Below are positions 57,800-64,000 of a stretch of DNA of 64,000 nt, piece after piece. The notes under the pieces were generated by a model. That model had not been told where the DNA came from, ran no database searches, and saw only the letters and a program-made list of their open reading frames with translations. The first letter of the stretch is position 1. Every line of letters starts with the position of its first letter. Source of the stretch: Tupaia tana (Eukaryota > Chordata > Mammalia > Scandentia > Tupaiidae); assembly GCA_026018925.1 (NCBI GenBank), contig JAKSZU010000026.1, positions 16,235,127 to 16,299,126 of the forward strand, read 5' to 3'. A program made the position numbers and the translations under genes.

Positions 57800-57905
57800 A
57801 ATTTTTTTCCCCCAGACAGTGTCTTTTTATGTTGAGATCCTTCTGTTTCATTTTCCTGAGTAGCTGGGATTACAAGACACATGCCAGCATACTTGGCTTT
57901 ACTTT
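57800..57905 (-). repeat. 7SL-derived SINE monomer
   Basis: The reverse complement has AGCCAAGTATGCTGGCATG, CTTGTAATCCCAGCTACTC, AGGATCTCAACATAAAAAG and ACACTGTCTGGGGG, an FLAM-like layout. Its GGATC runs straight into CAACATA, so about 30 nt of the standard monomer are missing. Confidence 0.85.
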
Positions 57906-58045
57906 GTTACCACACTGGTAGGAGAAGATTTATTTTATTGTTATTTAACCTGACCTGTTGATTAAAAAAATACATTTTAGAACTTTGTATATAGTGGAGC
58001 TGTTTACATCCCTAAGGAATCCTACACTTATTTACCATATATTGA

Positions 58046-58115
58046 TTGAGTCGTTGGAAAAGTCAAAAAGCATTTTTACGTAGAAAACTATGTCATGACT
58101 TTTCTGATAACCCAA
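58046..58115. mobile_element. Mariner-type MITE copy 5
   Basis: TTGAGTCGTTGGAAAAGTC pairs with the complement of GACTTTTCTGATAACCCAA. TA follows at 58116-58117; the left flank is mutated. Confidence 0.9.
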
Positions 58116-58734
58116 TATCAGTTATACTTTTATAGATACAAAGCATATAGGAACTTACAGAAACTGAAAGATACAAAGCTTATCTTAATTTTTTCAAAGG
58201 TACACCTGTGTTTTAAAGGGAATCTATATGAGATGGATGTGATGTGATGTTTGCTAGATATGAACTTTAAATTCTGGGCCAATAGTAAAAATTCTAGAAA
58301 ATATATCGTGACTTCTAACAGAAATAAGCCTCTTGAAATAAAAGCTTCTCTTGTTTGGTAGGGTTATTATGTATAGGTAAGTCAAAAACATCAAATTTAG
58401 GGATTTGGAAGAGTAAATTACAAAGTAGTTAAAAAGAAAAAGAAACTTGCAAATAATTCTATTATTATTCAAAATGTTTACTTTTCCTTATTTGCTTTTG
58501 TAAGCACTTAAAGGGTAAAAACTTTCAATTTGTTTTCATAAGGTACTTCAAATGTTTTACGGAAAGATGGAACTAAAGCGCAAGTTTTTGTAACAAGAAA
58601 TAAAACCAAAACACATGTAGGTTTTTCATAATACACTTTTCCATGAACATTTTGACGATCTCCTGTGTATAGCTGGAAACGTCCCTCTTTTTCGTTCTCT
58701 CTCCTTCATTTCCTCCCTCCTCCTCTCTGTCTTA

Positions 58735-58828
58735 CTGCCTTCTTTCCCATCCACCCACCCACCTGTCATCCATCCTTCCTTTCATTTATCCGCCCATCCA
58801 TCCTTCCGTTCATCCACTCGTCCACGTG
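58735..58828. repeat. (CATC)n/(CTTC)n imperfect microsatellite
   Basis: CCCATCCACCCACCCACC, then repeated CATCCATCCTTCC units. This accounts for the short open frame here. Confidence 0.9.
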
Positions 58829-59056
58829 TGGATCCTCTGTGGGGAAGAAATCCTACTTAGTTTATTAGAGGAGAGTGAGAACTGAAGTCTATACTGTAAA
58901 AGTTCTTGAGGCCATGCAAATGATAGGGTCAGCAAGTTTTGTACTTCGTTTATAAATGGCTTTTCTTCTGTCATTGAATTTATTTTTATTGAGTAGATGC
59001 TAGTATTAAGACTACACTTGACAATAGTAGTTTTTTTTTTTTCTTTCCCTTTTTAG

Positions 59057-59248
59057 GATTCCATTTCTGATTGCCATAGCAACATCCTAGAAGACAATCT
59101 GCTTGATCTCATGGCAGCATGTCAAGAAGTTGCCTTGAGCATTACTCTAGACTTTTTTGAGATTATACAGAGGTTTTTAGTTTCAGAAGAAAGGTGCTAA
59201 TGCATGTTACAATTTTCTCTTTGTCCTTTCTGCTGTAGTTTTGTTTAT
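59057..59248 (+). other. Candidate cryptic exon in intron 2
   Basis: A T/C tract ending CCCTTTTTAG (AG at 59055-59056) precedes an open stretch of 47 codons starting DSISDCHSNILEDN and closed by TAA at 59198-59200. A GTAAGG at 59249 could serve as donor. Spliced to MED13L exon 2 (phase 1) it would read GGA TTC CAT TTC TGA, giving a stop after four codons. No homology is recognised; this is inference from signals only. Confidence 0.25.
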
Positions 59249-59786
59249 GTAAGGACTGTATGTTTAGGAGTCGCTTGAGATTACTGATAGTATTTTAACT
59301 TTTGTTTAATTTGATTATTAGAGTTGAACGTATCTGATTTTGTTTTCTGTATATGTGTTTTGTTCAGACTATAGGTTAAAATGATTTTTGAAAGTATTTT
59401 TTATTTCTGCTATGAGAGCTACAGGTGAATAATTTTAAATACTATGTTAGGTAGTATAGGAAGCGTATTTTATTTACCTTGATACATATGTGCTGTATTT
59501 ATAGAATTATTTTAACTATCTGTAATTCTTTGGGCTTTTAAAAAAATATGTTTTCAAATAGGTACAACTTCAAAGTCATAGTGTAATGAAAAGAAAATTG
59601 TAGGAATAACTTACCTGATGCTCAGTTTTGTTGAATTCATGTGAGGGAATGCATTATTCTTGAGGTTCTCTTTTAAGAAATAGAAAAATAGAAGTTTCCC
59701 CCTAGTCCTCTTTTAGCCCCTGTCTCCTTCTGCCATCTTTTTCTGTGACTGTTGTGAATGTACTTATTATAATAGGGAACTAGTTT

Positions 59787-59984
59787 CTTTTTTAAGAATT
59801 AATTTTACTTTTATTATTACTTTTTAAGAATTATTTTTATTTAACTTTATTTATTTATTTAAATTTGACCAGAGAGGACTAGAGAGAAGGAAAGTGAGAA
59901 AGCAAGCCTCCAGATCTGGTACTCGAACTGTGGTCAACCATGTGGGAGTCCAGTGCCCTTAACCACCACCACACATGCGGCCCT
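59787..59984 (-). repeat. tRNA-SINE type B with TSD
   Basis: TSD GGGAACTAGTTT at 59775-59786 and 59985-59996. Tail TTTAAATTTGACCAGAGAGG. Confidence 0.95.
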
Positions 59985-60265
59985 GGGAACTAGTTTTCTT
60001 AATGATAATCCCAGGCTTTGCAAGTTGACTGTTTCAGGTGTAACCATGACAGTGCTTTTTAGCATCTCCTGATGAGCTTTCGGAAATGTCACTCCGATTT
60101 GCTTTATTTAGAGGCTTCTGTATTACTGTCTTGCTAGTTTACTATTTACATTTTTCTGTACCCAGGCAGGGTTTGTGGAGGCTTATTTGGTACAGTCCTG
60201 CTTGTGAGCTAAAGTCTGTCTGACAGATTGATTTTGCTAGTCTTGGATTTTAGAATCCTTGATTG

Positions 60266-60416
60266 CTTTTTTAAAAAAATACTTTGTTCAATTTTATTAA
60301 TATTATTTTTAAGTTTGACCAGAGAAAGAGAAGACAAGCTGCCAGGTCCTGGACTTGAGCTGTGATTGTCCATGTGGGAGTCTAGCATCTTAACCACCAT
60401 GCCACCTGCTGGCTCC
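60266..60416 (-). repeat. tRNA-SINE type B
   Basis: AAGTTTGACCAGAGAAAGAG, CAAGCTGCCAGGTCCTGG, and head CCACCTGCTGGCTCC. Confidence 0.92.
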
Positions 60417-61435
60417 ACTTTTGTGGTAGTATACTTGTAAAATAATATTCGGTCCTATATAGAATATATGCATTTTCCCTGCAGAACATGTGGTTGGATT
60501 TTAAGGCTCTTGTTACCACAATATAAATATAAACTTATGTTGATAACCTTCTAAGATTGCTTTTGAGTTGTTTTTTTATTTTGGGAAGGTTTTAAGAAAT
60601 TTTAGGTGATGTGATAAGTATTTCTTGAAATATATTCCTTGAAAGAAGGCAGTCCATTTAGCCAACATTTATTAAATGTTGTCAGGGGTTTCAAAGATGT
60701 AAAAGTATTATTCATACCATTTACTTAGTTGTTTTTCTGATTTTTATTTAGGTATGTAAATATGGCAGCATTTCAAAGCAGTTGACTTTTCTTGAATGTA
60801 GCTGAAGATCCAGATGTGCAATCCCATGCCCTGAAATGATTTCAACGAAGATTCTTATCTTTTGGCTATAGTCTAGAGAGTATGTGAGTGCTGTTGTGAT
60901 TGGAAATCATTTCAAGGTGCCTCTGCCAATCTATTATATTTTTGATACTTATTCTTCAGAGTCATACTGCCTGTTTTTCCTTCCACAATGTAATCTGTCA
61001 TGTATTGGAAGGGAGGGCAACTGAGTATGTCATGAATTGTTTTCACTGAAGTTGCTTAAAGCATTAGAAAAATTTAGGGAGAAAATGGTTAACTTTCTTA
61101 GAGAGATTAGAAGAGTATTTCAGGAGATGGCATAATTTTAGTTACTCTATGGTTAAGCATTACGTGAATTAAGAATCAGTATTAAATTAGGACCACCTGG
61201 AAATCTGGGTATACCACAGTTTGAGGATTCCATGTTGCCTGGAGAAGTATCATCTCGGTTTTATTTTGGACGTTGGGACATCTGTTGTCCTGGAACAAAT
61301 CTCACTGTGGCAGAAGATTGGGCCTTAATTGTTACCTATCACTCTGAGCAGTGGTATGAAATAGTGAGAAACAGTATGAAAACTATCTAGGAAGGAAAGG
61401 CTTGAAGGATAGATAGCTTAAAATATGTAAACTGG
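60417..61435. other. Intronic stretch, no gene seen
   Basis: Contains a possible scrap of the ancient repeat near 60655; otherwise unassigned. Confidence 0.4.
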
Positions 61436-61683
61436 GGGAACCAGCAGTTGGCGTAGTGGCTATGTTGCTGGACTCCCATGTAGTTGACTGTGGTTCGAGT
61501 CCTGGACCTGGTGGCTTAAACTTAGGCCGGCGCGTGTGCGTGCATGCCCAAGATCCCGAGAGGAGAATCGAGGAGAAGGGATTGTGGTGTGGCCATCCCC
61601 TGGGTGGGGGTGGGAGGGGGGATTTCTCACTTTCTGTCTCTCTGTCTTTCTCTTTCTGGCAAGTGCATGCGTCCTACAACAGA

Positions 61684-61740
<57 letters not shown>
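61436..61740 (+). repeat. tRNA-SINE type A with (CT)n(TA)n tail
   Basis: Diverged TSD ATATGTAAACTG at 61423-61434 and ATATATAAACTG at 61741-61752. Canonical B box GGTTCGAGTCC. A (CT)n run (61690-61728) and then (AT)n replace the A tail. Confidence 0.93.
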
Positions 61741-61747
<7 letters not shown>

Positions 61748-61887
61748 AACTGAGTAGAGAGTTGTGATTTTTAAGGTGGTATTTCAAAAGTTTGGGATGG
61801 TAATTGTTAGTTGACAAGGCATTAGAAATGAACAGAGATTGGTGGTGTGACACAATTTTAGTGGTCACCTTATTTTTAAAAAACAGT

Positions 61888-62165
61888 TATTGCTGGCAAA
61901 TGGTATGGAGGTTAAAGCAGCTGGATCTCACCTGGCTGACTTTGTGGTTTGAGTCCTGGACCTGGTGACTTGAAAATCACATGAGGTGCATGTGCATGTA
62001 TACCCAAATTCCAGAAAGGAGAATGGAGGAGAAGGGATTGTGGTGTGACCATACTCTCGTACCCCTCCGGGGGGAGCTGACTTCTCATTCTATGTCTGTC
62101 TCTCTCCAGTGAGTGTACACTCCCTGTAACAACAAGAAAAAAACCTAAACTAAACATAAAAAATA
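61888..62165 (+). repeat. tRNA-SINE type A
   Basis: Head GCTGGCAAATGGTATGGAGG, GGAGAATGGAGGAGAAGGG, and tail ACTCCCTGTAACAAC plus A-rich sequence. Confidence 0.88.
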
Positions 62166-62249
62166 AAACAAAGCCATTTATGGGTAACATAGTAGCACAC
62201 AAGATTTTTCTGGTAATAGGTACCTAAAATGTTGGCTCTGAGCACTTTT

Positions 62250-62444
62250 CATAATCAAAGAGAGAAATCATCCCCTAGGGGGGATGGCTACACTGCAATC
62301 TCTTCTCCTACATTCACCTCACAAGATCTTGGGCGCGTGCACACAGTGCCTGGCTTGAGTTTTAAGCCACTGGGTCTGGAACTCAAACCACAGTCAACTA
62401 TGTGGGAGTCCAGCGACGTAACCATTATGCCATCTGCTGGTCCC
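62250..62444 (-). repeat. tRNA-SINE type A lacking tail
   Basis: Begins in the body (AGAGAGAAATCATCCCC) without T tail. Head ATGCCATCTGCTGGTCCC. Confidence 0.85.
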
Positions 62445-62446
62445 TT

Positions 62447-62716
62447 AACATTTTCTTTACTCTCTGAGTGTGCATGTGTTTATCAGAGACACAGAGAGAT
62501 GGAGAGGGAGCCCTGCCCCACCACACCACCACCAAAAGAGCGTGATTACACTGTAATCCTTCCCCTCTCCTTGCTTTCCTGTTGGGACTTGGTGTGTCCT
62601 CACATGTGCCTGGTATGTCCTCCAAGCTGCTGGGGCCAGGACCTGAACTGTGGTTGGCTATGTGGGATCTGGCTCCCAGTGCACAGTGCTTAACTACTGG
62701 CTCTTGGGCCAGCCCT
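62447..62716 (-). repeat. tRNA-SINE type C
   Basis: TCAGAGACACAGAGAGATGG, CTGCTGGGGCCAGGACC, and head CTCTTGGGCCAGCCC. It is broken at the tail side by the preceding SINE. Confidence 0.83.
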
Positions 62717-62721
62717 CTTTT

Positions 62722-63205
62722 TCTTTTCTTTTAAATGATTTATTTCTTCCTTGAGTCAGAGAGACAGAGAAACCAAGCATCTCAACAGGGTCTTGATTCT
62801 GTGATCCACCCCCAGCTGTAGCCAGCTCTGGATCGTGAACCTGGAACTTTCCCAAGTGGGTCAGCTTTGCAGAACGTTGCCTTTGCCCCCCTTCCCCCTC
62901 CCTTTTTTTTTTTTAAAGTTTTTTGCTACAGGTCACAGGTGCTGTCTGGAGAGAGAGAGAGCGCACATGCGGGAGCAAGCAAGCACAATTACTTCCCAGG
63001 AGGGATGTCCTCTCAGCAGTCCCTCCTTGTCTATTCTCTTCTTGGGAACTTGGATACGTTCTCACACATGTCTGGTGTGAATTTCAAGCTGCCAGGTCTG
63101 GGGCTCAAAATGTGCAGTTGGCCACGTGGGATCCAGTGCCTTAACCTCCACACCACCTGCTGGCCTGCAGAGCATTGCTTTTAACCCTGCCCCAACCTCT
63201 AGCCC
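62722..63205 (-). repeat. SINE type E split by a younger SINE
   Basis: CTTGAGTCAGAGAGACAGAG, CCCAAGTGGGTCAGC and TTTGCAGAACGTTGCC correspond to 4675-4915. The head part resumes after 63165. Confidence 0.75.
62903..63165 (-). repeat. tRNA-SINE type C nested in type E
   Basis: T tail, TTGCTACAGGTCACAGG, and head ACACCACCTGCTGGCC. TGCAGAACGTTGC before and TGCAGAGCATTGC after form a diverged TSD. Confidence 0.87.
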
Positions 63206-64000
63206 CTATCAGCACAATCTCTTTGTTTTATCCCATCCTGTATATACAAGCCTTAGGATAACAAGACTTTCATCAACAATACTATTTCTGGAGACGATAT
63301 TTTTGGAGGGTTGTTGTTTGCTGTTGATATATAGTAAATGTATTTTTAGAGATTTTCTTTGTCCTCCTTAATATATATCCCATTAGGAATGTGCCATTGA
63401 ACTAATTTGCTTTAAAGTCACTCAGAATAATTCCCATTTTTGTGGTATTGCCACCAGCTGGTTATACAGTAAGATGCATTTGTTTCATTTTATGTTTGAT
63501 TTTTAAGGATTATTTGAAAAATTTAATCTTTTTCAAATGATGTAAAATGTGGTTCTGAAGCCAGATCTGCAAAATAAGACATATTCAAAGAAGTCTAGCA
63601 AGAACACACATTTCTTTTTTAATTTGGTAAACAACGAGCTATAGAGTGGATGTAGATTTATTTTCAAGTTTTATCTTCTTTTAGGATATTTACATATGAA
63701 CAGTTATAGGATTGTGAATTAGTCCTACAATTGCAGATCAGTGCGCCAGCAACTTCTTATTCTCTGAATCCCCAGATAATTAATAATAAAGAAAGGAGTA
63801 GGAAAGGGCAAAAATTTAAAAAAAAAAAAGGGGGGATGGGAAGCTAATTGCCAGTTTTTCCTAGTGAGCCCTTTGACTTACTAATTTTGTGGTTTTTTTC
63901 CCCCACGATTTTTTCCTTTCTGTAAGTTTTGTTCATAGTACTTCACTAATAGATATTCATTCTTGAAATGTATTGGTGTAGATAATTAATACTTCTGCCC
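63206..64000. other. Intronic stretch, no feature seen
   Basis: AT-rich to the window end; no gene or RNA recognised. Confidence 0.45.

Noticed and set aside
62229-62693. 154-codon open frame on the plus strand
   Set aside because: It runs through two antisense SINEs; the peptide is a translation of SINE sequence seen at many other loci.

Overview
This is non-coding-rich mammalian nuclear DNA. The only coding sequence I can defend is one exon at 33054-33291 (+). Its 79 complete codons match, from memory, the N-terminal region of Mediator subunit 13-like (MED13L), and it has a strong polypyrimidine/AG acceptor and a GTAAGT donor. The exon is 238 nt, enters in phase 0 and leaves in phase 1, as expected for MED13L exon 2. 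The rest of the window therefore reads as the 3' part of intron 1 (1-33053) and the 5' part of intron 2 (33292-64000). No other exon, RNA gene or CpG-island promoter was recognised.

The introns are full of tRNA-derived SINEs with head motifs like GGACCAGCAG and a GGTTCGAGTCC-type B box. Five sequence types are distinguished here (my own labels). A is about 260 nt and ends in CCCTATAGC plus an A-rich tail. B is about 150-190 nt and ends in TGGTCAAATTAAAATAAA. C is an older relative of A with GCTTGAAAAACA and GGGATGGAGAAATGG blocks. D and E are older or rarer and less related. Many copies have clear target-site duplications (TSDs), and several still carry intact CpGs, so the family was active recently. 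Primate Alu dimers, rodent B1/B2/ID and rabbit C elements are absent, but two degenerate 7SL-derived monomers are present (41740-41842, 57800-57905), which points to Euarchontoglires. The SINE style makes a colugo (Dermoptera) my best guess. That is inference and needs a database check.

Older layers are L1M fossils (about 10690-13010, 15290-17580, 29870-30165), MIR copies, a Tigger-type element, two other non-autonomous DNA transposons and pieces of a widespread ancient mammalian repeat. On top of these lie five copies of a roughly 70-78 bp mariner-type MITE with TA target sites that folds into a near-perfect hairpin (11849, 20290, 46665, 52691, 58046). Nested insertions give a readable relative chronology, for example MITE and SINE inside Tigger at 20135-20872.

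Most worth a second look are the MITE hairpins as possible microRNA precursors inside a transcribed gene; a young SINE subfamily whose B box reads GGTTCGCGTCC; 7SL monomers sharing an internal deletion; a possible cryptic or poison exon at 59057-59248; and a 26-nt micro-insertion between perfect 16-bp direct repeats at 19068-19125. Family names are from memory; no search was run.
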